DNA of 64,000 nucleotides from Euborellia annulipes (taxonomy: Eukaryota > Arthropoda > Insecta > Dermaptera > Anisolabididae). Location of the stretch: positions 1 through 64,000 of the forward strand of contig JAKCPI010031608.1 in assembly GCA_023213315.1 (NCBI GenBank), read 5' to 3'. Below, piece after piece: positions 31,332 through 42,705 of the stretch. Each line of letters starts with the position of its first letter. Position 1 is the first letter of the stretch. The notes beneath the pieces are model-generated. The model had not been told where the DNA came from and searched no databases. It saw only the letters and a list, made by a program, of their open reading frames with translations. A program made the position numbers and the translations under genes.

Positions 31332-31353
<22 letters not shown>
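31079..31353 (+). repeat. SINE-B, complete, tRNA-headed, poly-A tail
   Basis: Head with A-box-like TAGTTGGTAGCGTGCC and B-box GGGTTCGGACCCC; a palindromic linker around ATTTAAGGCATTTGG; TGTGAATG repeats; then a 20 base A tail. A 14 bp target duplication AAGAAGAAAAGGCG flanks it (31065-31078 and 31354-31367). It is inserted in the Helitron's 3' region. The head folds loosely like a tRNA, but there is no tRNA 3' acceptor strand, so it is not a tRNA gene. Confidence 0.85.
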
Positions 31354-31364
<11 letters not shown>

Positions 31365-31677
31365 GCGAGGGTCCGCCGCAGGCAGGCCCGAGCCAGATGA
31401 TGGGGGTCCAGGGGGGCGAGCCCCCCTTGCTAGACGTGAACCTTCTCATAATCAAGAAAAGGCGAGGGTCCGCCGTAGGCGGGCCCGAGCCAGCTGGAAG
31501 GGGGTCCAGGGGGCAAAGCCCCCCTGTCTAGATGCAAAGGCGGGCGCCACGGTTCTCATAGTTAAAAAAAAAGACGAGAGTCCGCCGCAGGCGGGCCCAA
31601 GCCAGCTGGAGGGGGGTCCAGGGGGGCGAAGCCCCCGGCTAGGCGCGATGCCCGCCGAAGGCGCGCGTCGCGGCTAG

Positions 31678-31885
31678 TTGGATACTAATTGCCTTAAATA
31701 TGTAATTGTAAATATGTATATTAATCAATAACGGATATCGCAAAAGTCTTATATGGCCTGTTGCCGAAAAGATTCTGTGAATATGTGTGTGTGAGTGTGA
31801 GTGTGAATGTTTAAAAAAAAAAAATAATTTTCTTTTCATAATTAAGAAAAGGCGAGGATCCGCCGCAGGCGGGCGGCGCGACTAG
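31678..31885 (+). repeat. SINE-B 3' part followed by a second Helitron 3' end
   Basis: 31678-31825 matches the SINE-B tail (GCAAAAGTCTTATATGGCC, TGTGAG repeats, A run). Then TTTTCTTTTCATAATTAAGA leads to a short GC-rich stretch ending CTAG (31882-31885) before T. This is either a second, deleted Helitron end or a duplicated terminal part of the neighbour. Confidence 0.6.
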
Positions 31886-33105
31886 TCATTTTATATTAAT
31901 TTTAATAATATTTATATTAACAAAAAATACATATATAGGCCTATATAAACCCTTCTTCTTTTGTCACACGTTCACAAAGTAGTTAACCGTCAAGTTTTTT
32001 AAAAAGGTCAAGAAAAATGAATTTTTTTTTTTTTTTTTTTTTTTTTGGGGGGGGTTGGTTGTTACAATTTGCGAATTACGCCAACTGATTCTCGTTAGGC
32101 GCAATTGCCTGACTGTAGAGCGAGAGGGGGGTTAGTAAAAGGAAAGGGTTAAAGTAGGAGAGGAGAGGGTAAGCAAGGAGGCAGGCAGCAGCGGTGGTGG
32201 TGATGTTCCACCACCCTTGTATTTGCACATGCGCATGCGCGAAGAAGGCGCCACCAAGCAACGGCACCCCCAGGTCCAAATAGTCTCTAGCCAGGGCCTG
32301 CCCGGGCAGTCTGCTCTCTCTTTCCCGCTCTCTCTCTCTAACACGTCATTTACATACATACCGGTGTGTGTGTGTCTGTACATTTATGTATATGTATGTG
32401 TATGTTGTGTGTCTCATTTTATTAAAAATGTCTGTGTGATTCCACACTTTCCAAGACATTGAGTAATCAAACATTAACTAAATAAACAATTGTGTTTTTT
32501 TTTTTATTTTTTTTTTTTTACTTGAGTGTGTCAGGAACTTTAGAAGGACAGACATGTGTTTATAGACAATTTAGAGACATTAATCTGATTTAAGCTGATT
32601 TGTGGAAATTTTTCTTCGTTAATCAGGTAAAAAAGCTAAATATTTATATTGTTTTTAATTTATTTCTATTTGTGGGATTTTAATTAATTCCATTTGTAAT
32701 AAAAATTAAATTTCTTGATTAATTATTTATTTTTTGAAATTTATTGCTAATTATTTATTTTTCAATGTCTTTTGTATTATCCGTCAAAAAAATATTTAAA
32801 ACAAATTTTTATCTTTTTTAATTATTTATTTTGTGGGATTTAATGCCAATTACTATCCGTCAAAAAAACATTTAAAATTATTATTATTATTTTTTAATTA
32901 TTTATTTTTGCGGGATTTAATGCTAATTATTTATTTACTATCTGTCAAAAAACATTTTAAATTAATTTTTTTTTTTTTTAAATTATTTATTATGTGGGAT
33001 TTAAAGCCAATTATTTATTTATTATTAGGCATTTTGTACTATCCATCAAAAAATTATTTTTACTATTATTATATGACTTTGACTGGGCGCTGAGTGTAAT
33101 TAATA
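31886..33105. other. Unassigned; microsatellites and AT-rich repeats
   Basis: A T22 run and G8 run at 32018-32053, TG/TA microsatellite at 32365-32410, and three or four diverged copies of a phrase like TGTGGGATTTAATGCCAATTAT with CTATCCGTCAAAAAAACATT (32760-33050, again 33535-33590 and 34440-34475). No coding domain. Confidence 0.5.
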
Positions 33106-33113
33106 TACCTGAT

Positions 33114-33358
33114 CATGGGCGTCCGCAGGGGGGCAACCAGGCACTTGCCCCCCTGGAAAATTAAAATGATACAAAAAAATGTATAAAACAAAAAAAAATA
33201 CAAAAAACCTTTCACAGGATACATCCACCTTGACGCGGTGAGAAAGCTTTAAATACTAAGAGATGTATAACATTATTAATATCAAAATACGTTTTTTTTA
33301 ACTTATCTGGAAGTGACTTGCCCCCGCCCCCCTGCAAAAAATCCTGCGGACGCCCTTG
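33114..33358. mobile_element. hAT-like MITE, 245 bp
   Basis: 16 bp terminal inverted repeats CATGGGCGTCCGCAGG and CAAGGGCGTCCGCAGG (one mismatch) with an 8 bp duplication TACCTGAT at 33106-33113 and 33359-33366. The duplication length points to hAT; the middle has no coding sequence. Confidence 0.85.
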
Positions 33359-33366
33359 TACCTGAT

Positions 33367-34729
33367 AATAGAACGTTATTTAGTTTTATAAAATGTTTAT
33401 CAAAGAACTTAAGAGCGTTTCGATTGACTGAACCTTAGCTATGGAAATGGTCGAATAGTCGACCGAAACGTCACTGTGGGTTCAAATGCAATAAAGAAAT
33501 AATCATAGCGTTTTATTTATCCTGTTAATTTATTTATTTTGTGGGATTATTTATTTTTCAAGGTCTTTTGTACTATCCGTTCAAAAAACATTGCAACCAA
33601 ATTTCTTCTTCATGAAATAAAATCAAAATATAGTAATTAAGTTGTTTTAAAGTGTATGAATAGAGTGTATTTTTCGGCTAGTCTCTTTAACCAATCAACC
33701 AGTCCAGTGTATAAATAAATACAATTTATCGAAGCACTTAAAAAAAACATTATTATAAAATATACTTTATATAAGAAAAATAGCAAAAATATAAACAACT
33801 CCCAACCGTAGGCTCTAGTTGAAACATTATTTTTTCAAATCAATAAAATTAATCTGATATTAAAAAAAAAAAAAAAAAAAAAACACTAGGTTATTCAGTT
33901 AGACTGTATTTTTTCTCAGGCTTGATGAAGGCTATTAGGAATGACCGAAACTCTATTTTGCATATCAGTCGTTATCAACAACTAAAAGCAATTAATTATT
34001 GAATTACTTGCTCGTAGAACTGCAAAATTGGAGTAAACCTTCAAAATTCATTTATTTTACTTCAAAATAAAAAAATAAAAAATCTTGAAACACATAACCT
34101 AGTGTTTTTTTTTTTCAATATTATTTTATATTAATTTTAATGATATTTAATTATATAACACTTTACAAAAAATACAATTACTAAATGCATATATCTCGAA
34201 ATATACGTTTTGATAAAAGGCCGGAGATCCTGGGTTCAATTCCTGTGGCGTTCGGCCCACCAATATGACTAGTCAATTCTAATTTATCTGAGAATAAATA
34301 AATAAATTAAAAAAAAAAATATTAAATAGATTTTAATCATTTCAATTAGAATTTATTTCTATTTACGAGATTTATATTTAAAATTAATTTTTTTTTTTTT
34401 AATTATATATTTTATGTAATTTAATAACAATTATTTATTTTTCAAGGTCTTTTGTACTATCCGTCAAAAAAACATTGAAAAGGAAAGATTTTCCTCTTCA
34501 TTCAGTAAAAGAAAATAAAGTTGTCTTAAAGTGTCTGAATGAAGTGTCTTTTTTTCGACTAGTAGCCGAATGGCTACAATCAGCCAGTCTAATTTATAAA
34601 TACAATTTATCAATATACTTAAAAAAAATAAATAAATATAAAATTTACCATATATAATAAAGAAGAGAAAGTAAAAATTGCTAAAATATAAACAATAAAT
34701 TAAAACTCACTACCCTATTGGATACAATA
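33367..34729. other. Unassigned AT-rich stretch with a tRNA-like fragment
   Basis: Very AT-rich. The short stretch 34215-34265 has a B-box-like GGGTTCAATTCC followed by TAAATAAAT, so it may be a SINE fragment. Repeats of the CTATCCGTCAAAAAAACATT phrase occur at 33575 and 34455. No protein similarity seen. Confidence 0.45.
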
Positions 34730-35330
34730 AAAATCTGGTGTGACTGGCGCACAGCACACAACTTTCTCTCACCTTCGGTAATCGAAAGTTGTGTACTGTG
34801 CTTGTCTCACCAGATTTTTGTGTCGACTTGTATTTAGTTTCCGATAGTAGGGTACAATTGAATTCAAGATGGAAAATTTATAAATATGGGAAAATATTTA
34901 TATTTTGTTATCATGGCAACCATTTCTCCTATCTTTTCTATGGAGTACAAGAGTAAAGTGGTCTTCAGAAGATTTCAATGGCAACATAAGAATATACATT
35001 TTAAAGAGCATCTAAAAACTAATTCATTTTTGAATTTAAAAAAAATCGTTGGAGCGAATTTTGAGAAAATCGAAAAAAACTGAAAAAATGAATCAGTAAA
35101 GTACTAGTACTTTTTGGTCGATTTTGTTCAAAAAATTCGTGTCACGTCCCATGGGGGTGTCTAACTTAAATATAAAATTTCAACCTCCTGGCTCTTTTCG
35201 TTCTTGAGATATTTAGTTGACAGACAGACCATGTCGCGAAAACCACTTTTTTGGATTCAGGGGACCTCAAAACGTGAAGATCCATCAAAATCTCGACATC
35301 GAATTTTTGACATGAATCCAATACTTTTTT

Positions 35331-35397
<67 letters not shown>

Positions 35398-35427
35398 CAT
35401 ATATACATAGGTAAGAGAAAGTAAAAA
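34730..35427 (-). mobile_element. HINE-like element, complete, with long microsatellite
   Basis: Reverse orientation. The palindrome AATCTGGTGTGAC...GTCTCACCAGATT is at the left (34730-34821). The body shares GTTACCATGGCAACC-like sequence and TCAGTAAAGTACTAGTACTT with the others. A (TC)n(TA)n microsatellite lies at 35328-35396, and GGTAAGAGAAAGT near the right end. HINEs are known to carry a microsatellite near their 5' end, which is where it is here. Confidence 0.8.
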
Positions 35428-36049
35428 ATACTATTAATTATAGCATTTGAAACAATATTCCGTGCTTAACTCAATTTTTAATTTTTTTTTTGGCGCTTGA
35501 CACATTAATGCATAACAGGATCCAATTAATACACATGCTATCTAGGGACGTTCCGCATGCTTGTTTCTCGAGGCCACCCCAACCGAGATTTGCTTAATAG
35601 CAACGCTTCGCTCTTGCCAAATAATTCGGTCCCTTCAGAGGATTAGAAATTATATCTTTTTTCGATAAGTGGTTCCAAAAGAAAGAACATTTTGAATTTC
35701 CGATTGGTTAAATTAATTCTGAATAAATCCTATATAAAATAAATATCCTCAACTCTTTAGCTATTTTATTTTATTAATTTCAAAGAGGGAGAGAACAAAA
35801 AAAAAATGTAATGGAATTTTCTACTCCAATAATCAGGCCTCAATACTTTTTTTTTTATTTATTTATGGTATAAAAAAAGAACTCTCCATCCTTGAGGAGA
35901 AAATTAAAAATAAATATTTACCTAAAATAAAAAATTACTCATTTATTTTCTCCTGCTAGAATAGGCCTGAGGGTTTTAAAAAAATTTGGTGTGAAAATCA
36001 CAGCACACAACTTTCTCTTACCTTCGGATTTTTTGTCTCGACATATAGT
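35428..36049. other. Unassigned, with a HINE terminal fragment
   Basis: AT-rich and noncoding. 35978-36045 is a damaged HINE end (TTTGGTGTGA, CAGCACACAACTTTCTCTTA, CTTCGG). Confidence 0.5.
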
Positions 36050-36860
36050 ATGGGAGACCGGGACAGGTTGGCCCAGTCGCGATATTTCGCAGAATAATTG
36101 TTTTTCGCTCATCTATCAGCAGGTCGCGTTACAAGCCGTGTGACGTCAAAGGGCGTGACGCTATAAGCCATGACGTCACAAGCTGTGAAGACAAAAATAT
36201 GAAAGTTGAAATTTAATATATATGACGAATTATAAAAAAATAATTGTGAGATTTAATTATTCAATTTATAAATATAATTTTTAAAATAATTTAAAATTAT
36301 TCAAATCTTCAATTCCTAAATAAATATTGTTCTCAGTTTTTAATATGCCTCTATTGATTTCCCATTTTCCAATTATTAAGTTAAGATTAAAAACGCGATT
36401 TTAATACCCTTAATTGAATAATTTTCTGAAAATTTTCAGTTAAAGGCCTACGATCCCGAAAAAAAAGTTTCACTTGCATCGTGGTTTCATAAAACCATAC
36501 ATTTCTTTTTTTTGCAGCTTGAAGTAAATTTTTACTAGTTGCATAAAATTGTTTTATCTACTTCGAGAGTTTTATAGGTTGGAGAATAAGGATTATATCT
36601 CCATGGAATATTAATTTAAAACCTCAACGGGATAAAAATTATTTCAAATATGATGGGGCAGGTTGGCCCAGAGGAGACGGGGCAAGTTGGCTCACTCGGA
36701 ATATTTTAGAAATAATAAATAACCTTACCTTTGGAGACTTTTACGTTGACTTTATGGTAGCTTAAGGTTCCATCAACATTTTAAAATAAAAAAGTAAACG
36801 AAAATGATTAAATTAAAAATTTTAGAGAAAATTAGTGGGTCAACCTGCCCCTAAAAATTA
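36050..36860. mobile_element. Putative TIR element, GGGGCAGGTTGG ends, with a family-X insertion
   Basis: The left end reads GGGACAGGTTGGCCCA (36059-36074) and the right end TGGGTCAACCTGCCCC (about 36837-36852), an inverted pair with a few mismatches. Internal copies of the same motif occur at 36654-36695. The family-X repeat at 36108-36512 lies inside. No target duplication could be fixed and no transposase is present. Confidence 0.5.
36108..36512 (+). repeat. Dispersed repeat family X, copy 1
   Basis: About 400-440 bp noncoding unit: CATGTCGCGTTACAAGC-like start, TGACGTCA palindromes twice, GACAAAAATAGGAAAGTTGA, a long AT-rich middle, TTTCACTTGCATCGTGG and a closing hairpin GTGGTTTCATAAAACCA. 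Other copies are at 38031, 40610, 49965 and 55044, with a fragment at 39805. A closing 3' hairpin with unlike ends suggests a Helitron/Helentron-type element, but no family can be assigned. Confidence 0.8.
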
Positions 36861-38030
36861 ATACACCCTTTTAAGCATGTGGTAAATGCGGCATATGGGT
36901 GTGGAGGTCAAATTCTGAAGATACACTGTTAAAAAAAATATGAATTTTCAATCATTTTTCATATACTTTCGTGGTTTAATTTTAATATACCCAGGATATG
37001 AAATAAAATTAATATAAAAGTTTATGAACATATTATCAACTTTTAAACTTATCTTTTTCTTTGTGTGCCGCCAAATTTTGAAATCGTTAAAAGTGTACCG
37101 CGACAAGTTGAGAATCTCTGGTCTAAACGTTCTCAAATAACTCGACTACCTCAAGGAATTTTTATTAATATTTTTTTATAATTATTTTAAGGAAACTTGA
37201 AATTATTCTTTTAAAATTTATTTCACAAATCTAAATTTATTAAATTCTGGTTTGAAATTCCCGCTCTAAGCTATTTAAATATTTATGAAGTATATTAAAA
37301 TCATACTAATTAAATAAGGAATTCAACTAAATAGCTATAAAAATTCAAATTAAAATTAACAATTTTTACCAAAATAATTAATTTTAAAATATATACAAGA
37401 AATTTGTTAGGTTGGCAACAAATTGAACTTTCTCATATATATTCATAAACAGTTTATGAAACAGAGTTCCTATACTTGTATAGGAAGTTTTCTGGAAGTT
37501 TTTTAACACTGTAGGAAGGGGAAGGTGGAATCGATGCCCACCGTTAGCGGATTGGGCTGTTAGTTTTATTAATAAGCGAATTTGCTTATATTTATTTTCA
37601 ATTCATTAAATAATTTTTTTTTTTTTTAATTCTTTAATCTCCATATCTCGAGTAAATATTAAAAACAAAAAAATAAAAAAAAATTCTTCAAACGAAATGA
37701 ATTCTTAAAGAAAATTTTTAATGAGTTTTTCTTTTTTTATTTTTTTGCGCAACGTATCTAATTTCGTTAGATTCATTAATTAAAAAAAAAAAAAAAATTA
37801 GTTAGCACCCACGCGCGCGCTCTCTGTTTAAATAATTTCTTCCAGATGACTCGGAAACTTATAACGATTTTTCATTTATTATCATTAAAAAAAAATATAT
37901 ATATATAAAGAGAGAGGGTTGTGTGTAGTAAAGTCTAATTGTGACTAAAATAAATGCCCTTTGAATATTAACATTCATAAATATGAATTAAATATCGCAA
38001 ATTTTATTTATTTAAAAAAAATAAATAAAA
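36861..38030. other. Unassigned AT-rich spacer between inverted family-X copies
   Basis: No coding similarity. Contains runs of A and T, a short GCGCGCGC patch near 37813 and an ATATAT/GAGAG patch near 37895-37915. Confidence 0.45.
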
Positions 38031-38432
38031 AATCATTGTGTGGTTTTATGAAACCACGATGCAAGTGAAACTTTTTTTTCTGATCGTAGGCGTTTAATGG
38101 AAAATTTTCATAAAATTATTCAATTAAGGATATTAAAATCGCGTTTTTAATCTTAACTTAATAATTGGAAAATGGGAAATCAATAGACGCATGTTAAATA
38201 CTGAGAACAATATTTATATAGAATTTGAATCATTTTAAATTATTTTAAAAATTATATTTTATCAATTCAAAAATTGAATAATTAAATCTCACAATTATTT
38301 TTTTATAATTTGTCATATATATTAAATTTCAACTTTTCTATTTTTGTCGTCACAGCTTGTGACGTCATGACTTGTAACGCGACTTGCTGTTAGAAGAGCG
38401 AAAAAATTTGAGGCCATCAAATAAAAGTTCCA
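38031..38432 (-). repeat. Dispersed repeat family X, copy 2
   Basis: Reverse-orientation copy, starting with the hairpin TGTGGTTTTATGAAACCAC and ending with AACGCGACTTGCTGTTAGA and CCATCAAATAAAAG. Together with copy 1 it forms an inverted pair around 1.5 kb. Confidence 0.8.
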
Positions 38433-38434
38433 TT

Positions 38435-38785
38435 TTAAAAATTATTACTATTCCAATCCAGTGCCTGCTTGAGAATTTGTTTACATTCATAGAATACACA
38501 AATGCAATGAATACATAAATATTTTTCTATATATTTCCTATGGGAGAAATCGTAACTTTAGGAATTAATAACTCAAAAAATTATAGGAATTTCGGGATGA
38601 AAATAATTTTCCTGTAATCCCTATAGAAGGTATATAGAAGTCCCTATAGAAGTACCTTCTATAGAAGGTACTCTTTAAGCATATAAAATTACATTTCAAA
38701 ATTCCAACGGGAAGTTGCCTAAATGGAGCGTGACAGACAGACGGACAGACAGACATATGGAGATTAGCGAATTATATATACAGTA
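38435..38785 (-). mobile_element. Helitron 5' fragment (same family as 30560-31677)
   Basis: Reverse orientation: the CTGT microsatellite and TATATATAATTCGCTAAT start lie at the right (38725-38785), AATTCCAACGGGAAGTTGCC follows, and the CCAATCCAGTGCCTGCTTGA module is at the left. The 3' GC-rich end is absent, so it is truncated. Confidence 0.65.
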
Positions 38786-38796
38786 TATAGACACAT

Positions 38797-38845
<49 letters not shown>

Positions 38846-38971
38846 TTTATTTATTTATATCCTTAAATGTGTTTACATTTATTGCAGACAAAGGCCAAAG
38901 TTGTGCAGTTATCCAATTATTTTCTAATACTGATATGGCCTGTACATGATTACAGTAGACATAGATAATAC

Positions 38972-39234
38972 CAAGGGCGGATCCAGAGGAGCTTCTCGGG
39001 AGGCGGGAGGTAAATCTGGTGTGACTGGTCGCACAGCACACAATTTTTTCTTAATTTCTGCAATTTAAAGGCGCATTCGTTCTGTACTTCTTTGCCAGAA
39101 TATAAATACAAATAAAATTTTTAATTTTTAAAATTTTACATTCATAATAAATTTTTTTGAGAAAAAAAGTATTTTTTTTTTAAATCTCGGGGGGGGGGGG
39201 TAATTACCCCCTTTCCCCCTTGTATCCGCCCTTG
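38972..39234. mobile_element. hAT-like MITE, 263 bp (CAAGGGCGGATCC type)
   Basis: Ends CAAGGGCGGATCCA and inverse TATCCGCCCTTG, with an 8 bp duplication GATAATAC at 38964-38971 and 39235-39242. Inside is TCTGGTGTGACTGGTCGCAC, which matches the HINE terminal palindrome, plus a G12 run. A second copy of the family lies inverted at 51550-51822. Confidence 0.85.
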
Positions 39235-39435
39235 GATAATACAGTATTATTATATGTATAGTTGGTTGGAGTTAAAGTTATGTTATAAATTAATAAAGTT
39301 ACTTCATTATAAATTATTACATTATATCATAGTATTATAACATTCAATTCAAGTAAGTATATTTGAGTTTATCTGCATACACGACTCTATCTCGAATTAA
39401 CTTAAATCAAACGACAATGTCCTCGAATAATACCT

Positions 39436-39800
39436 CACCAGGGGCGCCGGAACGAATTTGAATCAGGGGGGGGGCAAAAATTTTTTTTTTAGGAAAATTA
39501 AAATAATTTAATATGTTCAAATAGTATAAAACAAAAACAAATCTACTAAAAAACTTTAAAAATTTTAAATAAAATCACAATAAAATTAAAATTTTAAAAA
39601 ATTTGCTAGTGATTTTATCAAAAATTTGGAAAAAAATGAATTTCTTACTCTTTTAATTTTTTTTTTTTTTAATTTAGAAGATTTTATTTTTCAAAAGTAA
39701 AAATTTATCATTTTTAAAAATAAAATAAAAGAAGACATATTGCCTCCCTCTGCTCCCCCCCCTATAGGATGCCAGGGGGGGGCAATGTACCTTGATTCAA
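39436..39800. repeat. Fragment of an element starting CAGGGGCGCCGGAACG
   Basis: A CAGGGGCGCC start followed by a G-rich then A-rich stretch resembles hAT-type MITE ends, and C-rich and G-rich patches near 39750-39782 could be its other side. I found no matching inverted end or duplication. Confidence 0.35.
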
Positions 39801-39970
39801 ATACTAAATATATATTGTTCTCAGTTTTTAACATGCGTCTATTGATTTCCCATTATCATTCCCACCACACAATGGTTTTTTTCATAATTAAGAAAAGGCG
39901 AGGGACCGCCGCAGGCGGGCTCGAGCCAGCTGAGGGGAGTCCAGGGGAACGAAGCGGGCTGCGCGGCTAG
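39801..39970 (+). repeat. Family-X fragment joined to a Helitron 3' end
   Basis: 39805-39870 matches family X (TTCTCAGTTTTTAACATGCG, CTATTGATTTCCC). From 39885 the sequence is the Helitron terminal part (CATAATTAAGAAAAGGCGAG) with its GC-rich region, ending CTAG at 39967-39970 before T. The adjacent 76-codon frame is not a gene. Confidence 0.65.
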
Positions 39971-40609
39971 TAAAATTTAATATTTAAAAAAAAAGAGAGA
40001 GAGAAATAGGAGCGTTCTGTTTTATTTTTGCATTAGAGAGGTGTGTGACATATGACAGGCAACCAACCGAGTGTGTGTTTTGACCGATATATAAATATTT
40101 ATATATATACCCAGTATATATGCACGCAACGAGAGAGAGATCTCGCTCTCGGTTTATGTAAAATTGTAACCGTGTGAATTCCTCCCTTCCTTTTCTATCT
40201 TTCTTTCTTCTACCATCTCCTTACGATTTGAATAGACGGCGACGTCTCTTTACTGACATTCGTTTGATTTATACCTCTCGCTTCTTGGGAAAAATTTGAA
40301 TTTACAATATCACAAAAAATAAAATTTCGCCCCCTACCAACTGAATATGTTTTAAATATAATTTGACATTCCAAAAAAAAAAAAAAAAAAAAAAAATGTA
40401 AATATATATTTTTAGAAATAAAAAGAAGACTAATATTTGAATTTGTGACATTCACAAAGCCAAATTGATCAACTCCATGTTTTTTTTTTTTACTTTCTCG
40501 TGTCCACATGAAAACGTACCAAATCGTCATCGGGGTCCAAATTGAGTTTTTATGCTCTCTGTACAAAACACATCCTGATTAGCAAGCTGTTATTTTTATA
40601 ATTTTTTAA

Positions 40610-41003
40610 ATCGAAACTTTTATCTGATGGCCGCAAATTTTTCCTCTCTTCTTTCAGCATGTCGCGTTACGAGCCGTGACGACAAAAATAGGAAAGTTGA
40701 AATTTAATATATATGACGAATTATAAAAAAATAATTGTGAGATTTAATTATTCAATTTTTAAATTGATAAAATATAATTTTTAAAAATAATTTAAAATGA
40801 TTCAAATCTTCAATATTGTTCTCAGTTTTTAACATGCGTCTATATTGATTTCCCATTTTCCAATTATTAAGTTAAGATTAAAAACGCGATTTCAATACCC
40901 TTAATTGAATAATTTTCTAAAAATTTTCAGTTAAACGTCTACGATCCGAAAAAAAATTTCACTTGCACTTCGTGGTTTCATAAAACCACACAATTATTTT
41001 TAT
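40610..41003 (+). repeat. Dispersed repeat family X, copy 3
   Basis: Starts GAAACTTTTATCTGATGGCC and ends at the GTGGTTTCATAAAACCAC hairpin. It lacks the TGACGTCA segment by deletion. The 118-codon minus frame at 40210-40566 just before it has no recognisable domain. Confidence 0.75.
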
Positions 41004-41235
41004 TTTTGTTTGTTAAATATGAATTTTTAAAATTTTGGTTATAAAAAATCTAGTTTTGAGAAAAATGAGTTTAAAGTTTTTTTTTTTTTTGGAGTGTTTG
41101 GCCCAACAACATATAAAATTTGTTACATATAGACATATTTATGTCTTGTCAAATCAGAATCGTGATATTAATATCTTATTCAAATGTAGTTATCATATAA
41201 AAATCTCACTATTATTTAACGAGACTGTGAGTTTA

Positions 41236-41340
41236 TTTATTAGGTAGCACACATCGATGTCAGATATTCTGGGTATGATTCCCAGACGTTTGATCCACCG
41301 ACAAATAAAACAAAATTATCTAAATAAAACGAGAATGTTT
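41236..41340 (+). repeat. tRNA-like SINE fragment
   Basis: TTAGGTAGCACACATCGATG, then a B-box-like GGGTATGATTCCC and an AAATAAAAC tail. It reads like the head of a tRNA-derived SINE different from SINE-A and SINE-B. No clear duplication. Confidence 0.4.
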
Positions 41341-41418
41341 AACGGATTTAAGGTTGTTCGGATAGTACCTGGTAAATCATAATAGAATCTAAATTTTTTT
41401 TTTTTTTTAAATAAAATT

Positions 41419-41872
41419 AAAAATCTGGTGTGACTGTCGCACAGCACACACAACTTACGCTTATCTACAGTAATCGAAAGTTGTGTTCTGTGATTGTCAC
41501 ACCATATATTTAGTTTCCGCCGATATATTAGAATTCAAGATGTAAAATTTAGAAGTATGGGAAAGCCCTCGTGCTTGGCGTAGCGTGCCTGCCTTGTATA
41601 CCAAGCGTCGAGGGATCGCATCCCAGGCAGTCCGATGATTTTATTTAAGCCTATCGGATACCAAATTTTTTCGCCGACGGTCCTTATAATAAAATTAAAT
41701 TTAAAATTTCAACCTTCTAGTTCTTTGAGATATTTTATTAACAAACAAACCCTCAAAACGTGTATTTCCATCAAAATTTAGAATTTCTAACATCATCACA
41801 ATATTATCTTTCTTTCTTTTTATAAATATATTTTATATATAGAGAGAGATTAACATATATAGGTAAGAGAAA
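41419..41872 (-). mobile_element. HINE-like element, diverged, with a SINE-B fragment
   Basis: The palindromic end is at 41419-41515 (AATCTGGTGTGACTGTCGCA) and GGTAAGAGAAA near 41861. A SINE-B head fragment (TGGCGTAGCGTGCCTGCC, B-box-like GGGATCGCATCCC) occupies about 41565-41690. The body is shortened compared with 34730-35427. Confidence 0.65.
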
Positions 41873-42705
41873 TTATTCCTTCTATCCTTTTTAATAATTG
41901 AATGACGTCACCATTGTTGACAAGCGCCATCCTTTAAGTTGACAGGCTGAATAATAAATATATGATGATAATTTTTTCTTTTTTTTTTTTTAGCTCTAAT
42001 AAATTTCAATTTCCTTCTTATTATTATGATTCTACTCTTGAGAAATATCATAAAAAATTTACGCTACATTTTTTTTACACAATGGATAAAATAAAGAAAG
42101 ATGCTCTTATTATTATTATTATTATTATATTCATTGCAACGCAAGGCAACGAATCCATTCATATAGCCTGGCCGCCGCCATTTTAAAGTATTATCTCTCT
42201 CTCTCTCTCTATTTTTTTTCTTTCTTTTGCTTAAATGAACAATAGAATTAATAATAAATTTGTTTCAACAATTTTTAATTTAAATTAGAGCAAAGAGTCA
42301 AAGAATAAATATTCTTTTTTTATTATTAGTTTGACATCTCGGTCATACCTTTTCCGATACAAATTACAAAAATACATACATATAAAAATCAGGAGAGGCC
42401 CCTATAGATTACATAATAAAAATTACATTGTAAAAGGAATATAAATATAAAGAAAATAAAAATACATACTAACAGAAATACAACATAGAATTCGTAATAA
42501 AAAACAGACCCATATCAACTACATAGTAGCAAAACAAGCCTATAAAATACATAGTAAGAGAAAACCAAACTATTGAAAAACATAATAAAAGAAAGTATCT
42601 ATAAGATAAACTTACTAGAAAATGTGGACTTTTGTGCTGGTAAACTGGCATGCGAGATTTTTGCTTTAGAGATTTTTATTGCCGGAGGTGATGGACTTCA
42701 GAACT
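41873..42705. other. Unassigned, including a probable LINE 3' untranslated region
   Basis: ATT microsatellite at 42107-42129 and CT microsatellite at 42195-42212. From about 42340 the AT-rich sequence probably belongs to the 3' side of the minus-strand LINE remnant at 42706-43029. Confidence 0.4.

Larger units (their letters stand above)
30560..31677 (+). mobile_element. Helitron, non-autonomous, ~1.1 kb with a SINE inside
   Basis: Starts TCTATATATATAATTC after an A, with CTGT microsatellite close behind. It ends with a GC-rich hairpin region and CTAG followed by T (31674-31677). TC start, 3' hairpin, CTRR end and insertion between A and T are the known Helitron signature. The middle holds a long palindrome (30788-30952) and the CTCAAGCAGGCACTGG module also found in SINE-A. 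The GC-rich 3' part occurs in about three tandem versions (31364-31677). No Rep/helicase. Confidence 0.75.

Noticed and set aside
31312..31677. 121-codon arginine/glycine-rich plus-strand frame
   Set aside because: It lies in the GC-rich Helitron 3' end and begins in the SINE-B A tail, so it is a composition effect.
32217..32462. 81-codon plus-strand frame rich in V, C and Y
   Set aside because: Its second half is a TG/TA microsatellite and there is no recognisable domain.
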